A DNA stretch of 64,000 nucleotides from Winogradskyella ouciana. Its GTDB lineage: Bacteria > Bacteroidota > Bacteroidia > Flavobacteriales > Flavobacteriaceae. Location of the stretch: the NCBI RefSeq assembly GCF_009709615.1, contig NZ_WJYA01000005.1, forward strand, positions 186,001 through 250,000, written 5' to 3'. Positions 9,470 through 17,618 of the stretch are shown one piece after another (position 1 is the stretch's first letter; the number at the start of each line of letters is the position of its first letter). The position numbers were made by a program, and so were the translations under genes. The notes under the pieces were generated by a model that ran no database searches, had not been told where the DNA came from, and saw only the letters and a program-made list of their open reading frames with translations.

Positions 9470-10852
9470 AAAAACCATCACGTGGAAGACATCCAAGACA
9501 ACATACAGTTTCAGCTTACTGATGAGCTCATAGAAAAAGTAGAAATTCTTATCGAAGACGAAAACGATAAAGAGATAAAACTATTTTTAAATGAGTATCA
9601 CTACGCAGATATAGCAGAGATTTTAGATGAGCTAGATGTTGAAGATGCCGTGTATATTATAAAACTGCTAGACTCTGGATTGACTTCAGATATTTTAATG
9701 GAACTCGATGAGGACAATCGAGAAAATATCTTAAAACACCTTTCTGCCAAAGAAATTGCTGAAGAAATTGAGGAATTAGACACGGATGATGCTGCAGATA
9801 TCATTGCAGAACTGCCTGAAGATCGTAAAGATGATGTCATTTCAAAAATTGAAGACCAGGAGCATAAAGCCGAAATTGAAGAGCTATTAGCTTATGATGA
9901 AGATACTGCTGGTGGATTGATGGCAAAAGAACTTGTTAAGGTTTATGAAACATGGACGGTTGCTGGTTGTTTGCGTCGTATAAGAGGACAGGCCAAAGAT
10001 GTTACTCGCGTGCACTCTATCTATGTCGTTGATAAAGCCGAAAAACTGATTGGCCGTCTATCGCTAAAAGATTTGATCGTTGCCAAAAGCGAACAGAAAA
10101 TTGCTGAAATCGCTAAAGAGAATGTAGATTGGGTAAACGTTAACGACGATGCAGAAGATGTTGCAAGAGTAATGGCGAAATACGATTTAGAGGCCATCCC
10201 AGTTGTTGATGATAACCAGACCTTATTGGGAAGAATCACCATCGATGATATTGTAGATGTCCTTAAGGAAGAAGCCGATAAGGATTACCAATTAGCGGCA
10301 GGTATTACCCAAGGTGTAGAAGCGGACGACAGCATCCTTCAGTTAACAAGAGCACGTTTACCTTGGTTGTTTTTAGGACTAGTTGGTGGAGTTGGTGCCT
10401 TTTTAATTATGGAAGGTTTTCAGGATGCATTTAATAAGTATGCTGTTTTATTCTTCTTTACACCTTTAATTGCTGCGATGGCTGGTAATGTAGGAGTACA
10501 ATCAAGCGCTATTATCGTACAAGGTTTAGCAAATGACGATGTTAAAGGCAGCGTTAATAGTAGATTAATAAAAGAGATGTTATTAGCGGCATTAAACGGA
10601 ACCATTTTAGCCTTATTCTTGTTTTTATTTGTATGGGCAACCAAAGGAGATTTTAGTACAGCGCTTGCTATTTCCGTATCATTGATTGCCGTCATCATTG
10701 TAGCAGGTTTAATTGGCACGTTCGTACCTTTATTTTTAGACAAAAGAGGCATTGATCCTGCCATTGCTACAGGTCCCTTTATTACTACAAGTAATGATAT
10801 CTTCGGGATATTGATTTACTTCTGGATTGCTAAAATGATTTTGGGAATCTAA
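9464..10852 (+). CDS. mgtE: Magnesium transporter MgtE
   Basis: Mg2+ channel of the inner membrane. The 462-aa protein has the N-terminal acidic superhelical domain (ADIAEILDEL, DTDDAADIIAELPEDRKDDV), a CBS pair at about residues 150-275, and a C-terminal five-helix pore domain with PLIAAMAGNVGVQSS and FITTSNDIFGILIYFW. The cytosolic domains gate the channel in response to Mg2+ (family knowledge). The start ATG at 9464 is contributed by the dispersed repeat at 9385-9469. The next methionine is far downstream, so this start or a nearby non-ATG codon must be used. Confidence 0.95.
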   Translation: MTKNHHVEDIQDNIQFQLTDELIEKVEILIEDENDKEIKLFLNEYHYADIAEILDELDVEDAVYIIKLLDSGLTSDILMELDEDNRENILKHLSAKEIAEEIEELDTDDAADIIAELPEDRKDDVISKIEDQEHKAEIEELLAYDEDTAGGLMAKELVKVYETWTVAGCLRRIRGQAKDVTRVHSIYVVDKAEKLIGRLSLKDLIVAKSEQKIAEIAKENVDWVNVNDDAEDVARVMAKYDLEAIPVVDDNQTLLGRITIDDIVDVLKEEADKDYQLAAGITQGVEADDSILQLTRARLPWLFLGLVGGVGAFLIMEGFQDAFNKYAVLFFFTPLIAAMAGNVGVQSSAIIVQGLANDDVKGSVNSRLIKEMLLAALNGTILALFLFLFVWATKGDFSTALAISVSLIAVIIVAGLIGTFVPLFLDKRGIDPAIATGPFITTSNDIFGILIYFWIAKMILGI

Positions 10853-10875
10853 ATTCTAGATTTTGCTTATTCCTT

Positions 10876-10902
10876 TGTCAGACTGAACTTGTTTCAGCAT
10901 CT
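10876..10902. repeat. Dispersed repeat, TGAACTTGTTTCAG family
   Basis: It reads TGTCAGACTGAACTTGTTTCAGCATCT. Related copies are at 11301, 11351 (inverted), 25952 and 28489 (inverted). Confidence 0.7.
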
Positions 10903-10923
10903 TTTATTGTTTAATTTTATAGA

Positions 10924-11289
10924 ATGAAACCAATAAACATTAAAGACAAGCACGCTTTGTTTTCAAAACAATGGCATCCACATCGTATTGCAACTGTAGA
11001 TGATATGCAAGTGATTCTGGCAAAAATCAAAGGTGAATTTGTATGGCATAGCCATGATGAGGAAGATGAATTATTTCAAGTGATCAAAGGAACCCTATAT
11101 ATGCAGTTCCGTGACCGTACAGAGGTCGTTAAAGAAGGCGAGATCATTGTAGTTCCAAAAGGTGTTGAACATAATCCGTCAACAAAAGATGGCGAAGAAG
11201 TACACCTTATGCTGTTTGAAAAATTGAACACAGCGCATACTGGCAATGTAAAAGATGAAATGACGCAAACTGAATATCCCGAAATTTAA
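10924..11289 (+). CDS. Cupin domain protein
   Basis: 121-aa single-domain cupin. Motif 1 is GEFVWHSHDEEDELFQVIKG (HxH, then Glu) and motif 2 is GEIIVVPKGVEHNP, giving a probable metal site of two or three His and one Glu. Small cupins of this type are often sugar- or metabolite-binding enzymes or sensors; the substrate cannot be told from sequence. It is flanked by dispersed repeats on both sides and probably transcribed with its forward neighbours. Confidence 0.9.
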   Translation: MKPINIKDKHALFSKQWHPHRIATVDDMQVILAKIKGEFVWHSHDEEDELFQVIKGTLYMQFRDRTEVVKEGEIIVVPKGVEHNPSTKDGEEVHLMLFEKLNTAHTGNVKDEMTQTEYPEI

Positions 11290-11300
11290 TACTAACGATT

Positions 11301-11377
11301 TGACATACTGAACTGTTTCAGCACCTCATTTTAAATTGATAACATACAAAAGATTCTGAAACAAGTTCAGAATGACA
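11301..11377. repeat. Inverted pair of TGAACTTGTTTCAG repeats
   Basis: The left arm 11301-11326 (TGACATACTGAACTGTTTCA then GCACCT) and the right arm 11351-11377 (AGATTCTGAAACAAGTTCAG then AATGACA) are inverted copies. They could form a stem of about 26 bp with a loop of about 24 nt between the cupin and dehydrogenase genes. Confidence 0.75.
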
Positions 11378-11380
11378 CCT

Positions 11381-12376
11381 ATGAAGATTCTCCACTTAGA
11401 TACCAACCATCCCTTACTCATAAATCAACTCAACGATTTAGGCTTTACCAATGATGAAGATTACACCTCTTCTAAAACTGAAGTTGAAGCAAAAATATCT
11501 GATTACGATGGTATCGTTATCCGCAGTCGTTTCAAAATTGATAAGCAATTTTTAGACGCAGCAAAAAACCTAAAATTTATTGGTCGTGTTGGTGCAGGAT
11601 TGGAAAACATAGATTGCGATTATGCAGAGCAGAAAGGAGTCTATCTTATCTCGGCTCCAGAAGGCAACAGAAATGCCGTTGGTGAACATGCTTTAGGAAT
11701 GTTGCTTTCACTTTTCAATAAGCTCAATAAAGCAGACCAAGAAGTTAGGCAAGGCAAATGGAAAAGAGAAGCCAATCGTGGATTGGAACTCGATGGTAAA
11801 ACCGTTGGACTCATCGGCTACGGGAATATGGGAAAAGCTTTCGCTAAAAAACTAAGAGGGTTTGATGTAGAGGTACTTTGTTATGACATTAAAGACAACG
11901 TTGGAGATGAAAATTGTAAACAAGTTTCGTTAGAAGAGCTTCAAGAAAAAGCTGATGTGCTAAGTCTTCATACACCACAAACACCATTGACTTTAAACAT
12001 GGTGAATACTGAATTCATCAATAGCTTCAAAAAACCGTTTTGGCTGATTAACACTGCGCGTGGCAAAAGTGTAATCACCGAAGATTTAGTAAGTGCATTA
12101 GATACTGGTAAAATTTTAGGAGCTGGACTTGATGTTTTAGAATATGAAAAGTCATCATTCGAAAATTTATTTAAAACAGCCGAACCAAGATTCAGATGGA
12201 TGCGAAAAAGAAAAAAGACTGGGTTGCTGAGCGCAGTCGAAGCACCAGAAGCCTTTCAATATTTAATTTACGCAGATAATGTGTTGTTAACACCTCATGT
12301 TGCAGGTTGGACCGTTGAAAGCAACATAAAATTGGCCCAAACCATTGTAGATAAGATAAAAGTAAAATTTTGTTAA
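11381..12376 (+). CDS. D-2-hydroxyacid dehydrogenase (phosphoglycerate dehydrogenase-like)
   Basis: NAD-dependent oxidoreductase of the D-isomer-specific 2-hydroxyacid dehydrogenase family. The Rossmann motif VGLIGYGNMGKAFAKKL, the catalytic NTARGK arginine and the LTPHVAGWT histidine are all present. I prefer the ATG at 11381 (MKILHLDTNHP) because the upstream ATG at 11372 lies within a dispersed repeat. Substrate is uncertain (3-phosphoglycerate or another 2-hydroxyacid). Oddity: a basic stretch (RFRWMRKRKKTGLLSAVEA) before the active-site His appears to be an in-frame insertion containing the repeat core TGAGCGCAGTCGAA (12228-12241); family members as I recall them run from ENLF almost directly into PEAFQYL. 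Confidence 0.9.
   Translation: MKILHLDTNHPLLINQLNDLGFTNDEDYTSSKTEVEAKISDYDGIVIRSRFKIDKQFLDAAKNLKFIGRVGAGLENIDCDYAEQKGVYLISAPEGNRNAVGEHALGMLLSLFNKLNKADQEVRQGKWKREANRGLELDGKTVGLIGYGNMGKAFAKKLRGFDVEVLCYDIKDNVGDENCKQVSLEELQEKADVLSLHTPQTPLTLNMVNTEFINSFKKPFWLINTARGKSVITEDLVSALDTGKILGAGLDVLEYEKSSFENLFKTAEPRFRWMRKRKKTGLLSAVEAPEAFQYLIYADNVLLTPHVAGWTVESNIKLAQTIVDKIKVKFC
12222..12250 (+). repeat. In-frame fragment of the TTGAGCGCAGTCGAAA repeat inside a CDS
   Basis: GCTGAGCGCAGTCGAAGC lies within the 2-hydroxyacid dehydrogenase gene, encoding LLSAVEAPE. The same core forms both arms of the intergenic hairpin at 62386-62460. Confidence 0.6.
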
Positions 12377-12404
12377 CTTAGATACCTACTAAATCAATCA
12401 AACT

Positions 12405-12863
12405 ATGCAATACGACGCAACATCACCAGAAGACTATATAAGCCAAGTACCTGAAGAACGACAAGAGCCTTTAAAAAAATTACGCAAAGTCATCAATGAT
12501 AATCTACCTAAAGATTTTCAAGAAGGCATGATCTACAAAATGATTGGTTATTATGTGCCACATTCTGTATATCCAGATGGTTATCATTGCAGCCCTGAGG
12601 TTCCACTACCATTTATGAGTTTTGCATCTCAAAAAAACTCAGTGAATTTATATCATAGTGGTATTTATGCAAAACCCGAGTTACATGATTGGTTTGTCAA
12701 CGAATATCCAAAACATTGTAAACGCAAATTAGATATGGGCAAGAGCTGTATCAGATTCAAAAAATTGGATGAAATTCCTTTTGAGCTTATAGGCGAACTT
12801 ACCAGAAAAATGACTTGTGAGGAGTGGATAGATATTTATGAAACCGCTTTAAAGAAAAAATAA
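12405..12863 (+). CDS. DUF1801 (YdhG-like) protein
   Basis: 152 aa. The pattern YISQVPEERQEPLKKLRKVI, EGMIYKMIGYYVPH and the late CIRFKKLDEIPFELI match DUF1801 (YdhG/YdeI-like) proteins, small alpha/beta proteins of unknown biochemical role. The stop is followed after one base by the start of the VOC gene, so the two are translated from one message. Confidence 0.85.
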   Translation: MQYDATSPEDYISQVPEERQEPLKKLRKVINDNLPKDFQEGMIYKMIGYYVPHSVYPDGYHCSPEVPLPFMSFASQKNSVNLYHSGIYAKPELHDWFVNEYPKHCKRKLDMGKSCIRFKKLDEIPFELIGELTRKMTCEEWIDIYETALKKK

Positions 12864-12864
12864 G

Positions 12865-13251
12865 ATGAAAAAGAGAGTAACAGGAATTGGAGGTCTATTC
12901 TTTAAAACCAAAGACCCAAAAGCCTCAAAAGATTGGTATAAAAAACACTTGGGTTTTAATACAGATGATTATGGCTGTACCTTTTGGTGGAAAGACAAGG
13001 AAGGAAACGATTGTTCTACACAATGGAGTCCATTTGCCGAAGACACCAAGTATTATGAGCCATCTAAGAAAGACTTTATGTTTAACTACAGAGTTGAAAA
13101 TCTTGAAGAACTTTTAAAGGTACTGAAAGAAGAAGGTGTTACTATAGTTGGTGAAATGGAAGAATACGATTATGGTAAATTTGGTTGGATAATGGATAAT
13201 GATGGCAACAAAATTGAACTGTGGGAACCCATTGATGCCGCTTTTCAATAA
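12865..13251 (+). CDS. VOC (glyoxalase/bleomycin-resistance fold) protein
   Basis: 128 aa with the pattern FFKTKDPKASKDWYKKHLGF, a central FMFNYRVENLEELLKVLKEEGV and the closing DNDGNKIELWEP (metal-ligand Glu), typical of single-subunit vicinal oxygen chelate proteins. They act as dimers on small molecules; the substrate here is unknown. It starts one base after the DUF1801 stop codon. Confidence 0.88.
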   Translation: MKKRVTGIGGLFFKTKDPKASKDWYKKHLGFNTDDYGCTFWWKDKEGNDCSTQWSPFAEDTKYYEPSKKDFMFNYRVENLEELLKVLKEEGVTIVGEMEEYDYGKFGWIMDNDGNKIELWEPIDAAFQ

Positions 13252-13312
13252 TTGCATCTGTTTTTTTATTAATTTTAGCGAAGACTATTAATCATTAAAA
13301 CCATTTAAAATT

Positions 13313-13759
13313 ATGTCAGACGATAATAAAGATTTGGGTGACGATCTTAACGATATGTTAGACGACGCCAAGGACGGTGCTAAAAAAACAGGAGATAAAA
13401 TTAGCCAAAAGGCAAAGGAATTTTCTAACGAGGCTAAAGAAAGTGCGCAAGAGTTTTCGGATGGAGCAAAAGAGGTGTTCGAGAAATCAACTGGTGAAAA
13501 CAAAAAAGTGTTAGCTGGTGTACTTGCAATTATTTTTGGATGCCTTGGAATACATAAGTTCATTTTAGGTTACAACAAAGAAGGTGGTATTATGCTAGGG
13601 ATTACTTTGGTTGGCATAATTCTATCTTGTGTTGGAGTTGGAGTTTTTGTTGTCTGGATTATGAGTATAATCGGACTTATTGAAGGTATTATCTATCTTA
13701 CCAAATCTGATGCAGAATTTTACAACACCTATCAGGTGGGTAAAAAACCTTGGTTCTAA
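13313..13759 (+). CDS. TM2 domain membrane protein
   Basis: 148 aa. The first 60 residues are a lysine/aspartate/alanine-rich amphipathic helix (KDGAKKTGDKISQKAKEFSN) resembling LEA-type or apolipoprotein-like segments. A TM2 domain follows: two hydrophobic helices with GCLGIHKFILGYNKEGG between them and a conserved charged end. Function is unknown. TAATTTTA near 13270-13277 resembles a -7 box (7 of 8), and a terminator follows at 13782-13809. Confidence 0.87.
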   Translation: MSDDNKDLGDDLNDMLDDAKDGAKKTGDKISQKAKEFSNEAKESAQEFSDGAKEVFEKSTGENKKVLAGVLAIIFGCLGIHKFILGYNKEGGIMLGITLVGIILSCVGVGVFVVWIMSIIGLIEGIIYLTKSDAEFYNTYQVGKKPWF

Positions 13760-13781
13760 TCTATAAAAAACATAGACAGAT

Positions 13782-13809
13782 AACCTAGAACGAGAGTTCT
13801 GGGTTTTTT
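13782..13809 (+). terminator. Rho-independent terminator after the TM2 gene
   Basis: Stem CCTAGAAC / GTTCTGGG (one G-T pair) around loop GAGA, followed by six T. It touches the 3' end of the convergent acyltransferase gene. Confidence 0.75.
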
Positions 13810-15646
13810 ATTTGTCATCATCTCCGTTACCGTTCATAAACTTGCGTTCCAACTCAGCCTGAAATTCTTCCATCACAGGTCTAACTGTACTTTCTGGTAA
13901 ATCAGCAATTTTTATATACATTAAACCATCTACAGCGTTATTAAATAACGGATCTACGTTAAATGCCACAAGTTTAGCATTCTGCTTTATGTACTTTTTA
14001 AGCAAAACAGGCAATCGTAATGCTCCTGGTTCTACCTCGTCGATCAGTTTGTCGAGTTTGTTTAAATCGGCTTCGGCTTCATCAAAAACAAATTCCTTAT
14101 CGGCATCTTTTAATTTTACCTTAAACTCTTTTTTAGGATGCACATATTGTGCTACATAAGGATCATAGTAATGCGATTTCATAAACTCAATCATCAAGCT
14201 TTTTGAGAAGTTTGAAAATTGATTGCTGATACTCACGCCACCAATTAAATATTTGTGCTCTGGATAACGCAATGTGGTGTGTACAATACCTTTCCAAAGT
14301 AAAAATAATGGCATTGGTTTTTGTTGGTATTCCTTTATGATAAATGCACGTCCCATTTCAATGGATTGGCTCATCATTTTGTAAAGTTCTGGTTCAAAAC
14401 GGAACAAATCCTGTAAGTAGAAACCGTCTATACCAAAACGTTCAAAAATATGTGATCCCAAGCCCATTCTATAGGCACCAGCAACTACATTTTTTTCGTT
14501 ATCCCATAAAAACATATGATGATAATACGTATCAAAGGTATCTAAATCGGTAGCTTCATTAGTGCCTTCTCCAACTTCCCTAAAAGTGATTTCACGTAAC
14601 CTTCCCAGTTCCCTCAATATATTAGGCATCTCTTTAGCTTCGGCCAAAAACACCTCATAATTTTTACTCACCAAAAGTCTGCAATCCTTTTCTCTAAGGT
14701 TTTCTACTTCAGAGACCATAATTTCTGTCGCTATCGGAGTAACGATACGTTTTGGTGGTTTATGTACTTTTAACTGTGCCTGAATATTATCTAATATCTT
14801 TGGCTTGTCCTCAAAAGTTTTTGAGAGCATATAGGTTTTTCGTCTTAAAAAATCTGAAAAATCCGTTAGTGTTTCATGTTCTTTTTGATCATTCACAGAA
14901 ATTGGTCGCCCTATCCTAACCTTTATCGTTCTACGCTTTTGAGTTAAGAGTTCTGAAGGTAATTTCGCTGTTCTTAACGTATCACTGATTTTAGACAATC
15001 GGTAAAACAATCGACTGTTCTTAGCATGGAAATAAATAGGCACCACAGGCACTTCTGCCTTTTTAATCAGTTTCATAGCAGCCTCTTCCCAAGGTCTGTC
15101 CACTACTAATTTTCCGTCTCTGTAGGTTGACACTTCACCTGCCGGAAATACACCCAAAGGATGTCCTTCCCTTAAATGCATTATAGCGTTTTTAAATCCT
15201 GAAATGCTGCTCTTTACATCCTTTCGGTCTTCAAAAGGATTTACTGGCATTATATATGGTTTCAAGGGTTCTATACGATGCAACAGAAAATTGGCGATGA
15301 TCTTAAAATCATTGCGTTGTTCTAGCATTAACTTTAAAAGCAAAATACCATCGATACCACCTAGTGGATGGTTAGAAATGGTAATGTAGGATCCATCTTT
15401 AGGAAGTCGTTTGAGGTCTTCTTCAGGAATTTCGAACTTAATCTGAAATTCATCTAAAATACCATCTAAAAACTCGAGTTCGCTTAGATGTTTGTTTCGG
15501 TTATAGATTCTGTTTAATGTAGAAATTTTGAGAACTTTCATCATTATCCATCCGAAAAAAGTCCCAAAGAAACCGTACTTATCTGCATGAATAGCCTTGG
15601 CAACTTCTTTGGCAGTAACTAATCCTGTATCAGATGATTTCCCCAT
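13808..15646 (-). CDS. Bifunctional acyltransferase (PlsC-like + GNAT/OlsB-like; OlsF-type)
   Basis: 612 aa. The N-terminal half is a PlsC-type O-acyltransferase domain: SNHPLGGIDG (His93, Asp99) and GVFPAGEVS. From about residue 310 a second domain resembles the OlsB/hemolysin-like N-acyltransferases (LAEAKEMPNILRELGRLREI, then the GEGTNEATDLDTFD segment). This two-domain order matches OlsF, which builds ornithine- or glycine-type aminolipids in Bacteroidetes by N-acylation then O-acylation. The H-to-D spacing is HX5D rather than the classic HX4D. TACATTTG on the reverse strand at 15651-15658 is an exact -7 box so close to the ATG that an internal transcript would be nearly leaderless. It lies downstream of the aspartate kinase on the same strand. 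Confidence 0.85.
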   Translation of the reverse strand: MGKSSDTGLVTAKEVAKAIHADKYGFFGTFFGWIMMKVLKISTLNRIYNRNKHLSELEFLDGILDEFQIKFEIPEEDLKRLPKDGSYITISNHPLGGIDGILLLKLMLEQRNDFKIIANFLLHRIEPLKPYIMPVNPFEDRKDVKSSISGFKNAIMHLREGHPLGVFPAGEVSTYRDGKLVVDRPWEEAAMKLIKKAEVPVVPIYFHAKNSRLFYRLSKISDTLRTAKLPSELLTQKRRTIKVRIGRPISVNDQKEHETLTDFSDFLRRKTYMLSKTFEDKPKILDNIQAQLKVHKPPKRIVTPIATEIMVSEVENLREKDCRLLVSKNYEVFLAEAKEMPNILRELGRLREITFREVGEGTNEATDLDTFDTYYHHMFLWDNEKNVVAGAYRMGLGSHIFERFGIDGFYLQDLFRFEPELYKMMSQSIEMGRAFIIKEYQQKPMPLFLLWKGIVHTTLRYPEHKYLIGGVSISNQFSNFSKSLMIEFMKSHYYDPYVAQYVHPKKEFKVKLKDADKEFVFDEAEADLNKLDKLIDEVEPGALRLPVLLKKYIKQNAKLVAFNVDPLFNNAVDGLMYIKIADLPESTVRPVMEEFQAELERKFMNGNGDDDK

Positions 15647-15665
15647 GTAACAAATGTAGTAAATG

Positions 15666-16916
15666 TTATTTAGTAACGATTTGCACCGTTTCTTTTGTTA
15701 ACTGCTTCAACAATACGGTTTTATCTTTTTCCATTTCTTTTATTGAAGCATCACTATAGTGTCTAATAGTATAAAGACTCACATTTTCGTGAGATGTTAC
15801 TTTAAATTTGGCTTTTAAATGCTGCAATAATTTTTCGAGATTATCGTAAATATTGTCTATACAAACCGAAAAACTAATGGCTGAATTCTGAATCACATCT
15901 ACCTTCATTTTATACAAGTGCAACAGGCTAAAAATCTCACTTATATTTTCTTCTACGATGTATGAAAAATCCAAAGATGACAACGAAATTAAAATCTGGT
16001 TTTTCTTAACTATAAAACAAGGGATTTCGGGTTCAATAGCTTTTCCCTTGCTAACGCATGTACCATTTTCTTTAGGATTTAAAAACGATTTTACATACAA
16101 CGGAATTTCCTTGCGCTGTAAAGGCTGAAGTGTTTTTGGGTGTATCACCGAAGCTCCATAAAATGCCAGCTCTATAGCTTCCCTATATGAAATCTGATGT
16201 AATAACTGAGCATTTTCAAAATATCGTGGATCGGCATTTAATACACCTGGCACGTCTTTCCAAATGGTTACGCTGTTGGCATTTAAACAGTAAGCGAAAA
16301 TTGCCGCTGTGTAATCACTACCCTCTCTGCCTAGCGTTGTGGTAAAGTTATTCGCATCACTACCTAAGAATCCCTGAGTGATATTTAGAATTGACTTATT
16401 AAAGTTTGAAGAAATTTGTTCTTGGGTCTGCTCCCAGTCTACATTTGCCCTTCTATAATAATTATCGGTTTTAATATATTCTCTTACGTCTAACCAATTA
16501 TTTTTTAGGCCAACTTCATTCAAGTAGTGGCTTATTATTGTTGTGGAAATTAATTCGCCAAAACCAATGGTTTGATCATAAACATAATTATAATCCGGTG
16601 ACTTGTTGCTTTTAAAAAACATGGTCAGTTCATCAAAAAAAGCCTTAACGTCCGCAAAGACTTGGTGTCTTTCATTAGCAAACAGATCCAACAGAATTTC
16701 ATTGTGAAACTTTATAACATCATGGATAGAGCTCTGTAATTCGTCTTTATTTTCAAAATAGTTTTTAATCACTACTTCGATTGCATTGGTGGTTTTGCCC
16801 ATTGCCGACACTACAACCAATGTTTTATCGTGACCTGTTGTCTTTAATACCGAGACTAAGTTTTTAACACCTTTGGCATCTTTTACCGAAGCACCACCAA
16901 ATTTAAAAACACGCAT
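15666..16916 (-). CDS. Aspartate kinase (monofunctional)
   Basis: 416 aa. The kinase core has FKFGGASV (residues 4-11) and TTLGREGSDYTAA, and C-terminal ACT-like regulatory segments follow from about residue 300. It phosphorylates aspartate as the first step to lysine, threonine, methionine and diaminopimelate. There is no fused homoserine dehydrogenase. Its start codon overlaps the GNAT stop by one base, so the two are co-translated. The ACT region suggests feedback control by an end product, but which one is not visible. Confidence 0.92.
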   Translation of the reverse strand: MRVFKFGGASVKDAKGVKNLVSVLKTTGHDKTLVVVSAMGKTTNAIEVVIKNYFENKDELQSSIHDVIKFHNEILLDLFANERHQVFADVKAFFDELTMFFKSNKSPDYNYVYDQTIGFGELISTTIISHYLNEVGLKNNWLDVREYIKTDNYYRRANVDWEQTQEQISSNFNKSILNITQGFLGSDANNFTTTLGREGSDYTAAIFAYCLNANSVTIWKDVPGVLNADPRYFENAQLLHQISYREAIELAFYGASVIHPKTLQPLQRKEIPLYVKSFLNPKENGTCVSKGKAIEPEIPCFIVKKNQILISLSSLDFSYIVEENISEIFSLLHLYKMKVDVIQNSAISFSVCIDNIYDNLEKLLQHLKAKFKVTSHENVSLYTIRHYSDASIKEMEKDKTVLLKQLTKETVQIVTK

Positions 16917-17392
16917 TATAATTTGTTTAAATAGTTTTCAATTCCTTTCTCATTGAGTTGTACCACATCCCAATCTCTCATTACGTTTGCACCTTTTTTT
17001 TCGTAGAATTTAATGGCCGATTCATTCCAGTCCAAAACTTCCCAGTTTATTCGTTTTACACCTAAATCTTTTCCGTACTTAACGACTTGGTCCAAAAGTT
17101 TAGTACCTAAATTTTTACCTCTTTGTGATTGACTTACTATTAAATCTTCAAGATGTAAAACCTCTCCTTTCCATGTAGAATATCTCATATAAACCAGCGC
17201 CATGCCTTCAACCTTGCCATCAACTTCTACTACGAAGCAAGTGAATTTAGGATGCTCACCAAATCCATCAGACTCTAACATATCAACTGTTACCTCAACG
17301 GCATCGGGTTCTTTTTCGTAAACAGCCAACTCTTTTATGAGTTCTAAAACCCTTGGCATGTCTTGTTTTGTAGCTAATCTTGGTTGGTTCAT
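16916..17392 (-). CDS. GNAT N-acetyltransferase (diamine acetyltransferase-like)
   Basis: 158 aa. The acetyl-CoA loop is SQRGKNLGTKLL and the C-terminal part has WEVLDWNESAIKFYEKKGA. The overall pattern, including LELIKELAVYEKEPD and LEDLIVSQSQRGK, resembles spermidine/spermine or thialysine acetyltransferases, so an amine substrate is likely but not proven. First gene of a reverse unit with aspartate kinase; an exact -7 box (TATATTTG on the reverse strand) is at 17416-17423. Confidence 0.88.
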   Translation of the reverse strand: MNQPRLATKQDMPRVLELIKELAVYEKEPDAVEVTVDMLESDGFGEHPKFTCFVVEVDGKVEGMALVYMRYSTWKGEVLHLEDLIVSQSQRGKNLGTKLLDQVVKYGKDLGVKRINWEVLDWNESAIKFYEKKGANVMRDWDVVQLNEKGIENYLNKL

Positions 17393-17415
17393 TTTTGGTT
17401 TTAAAAAAAGGAATT

Positions 17416-17423
17416 CAAATATA
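17416..17423 (-). promoter_or_regulatory. -7 promoter element for the GNAT/aspartate kinase unit
   Basis: Reverse strand reads TATATTTG, an exact TAnnTTTG match 24 bp before the GNAT start. Confidence 0.55.
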
Positions 17424-17564
17424 ACCTAAAACTCGCTTTACTTTATAATTAATCTTTATCATAATTGAGATTGAAACCTATGGAGTATTACTTATAATAG
17501 CAGTAACCTCTTAAAATATTTAAAGTTGAGCTTTATCTAATTTCGTTTACATTTTACGAAAACG

Positions 17565-17593
17565 TTGTAGTTTGCTAAAAAATGCGATATTTG
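17565..17593 (+). promoter_or_regulatory. Promoter of fbp (-33 TTG and -7 box)
   Basis: TTG at 17565-17567 and GATATTTG at 17586-17593 (7 of 8 to TAnnTTTG), with an 18-nt spacer, 25 bp before the ATG. Confidence 0.55.
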
Positions 17594-17618
17594 TCCCATC
17601 TAATCAATAAAATGCTTC

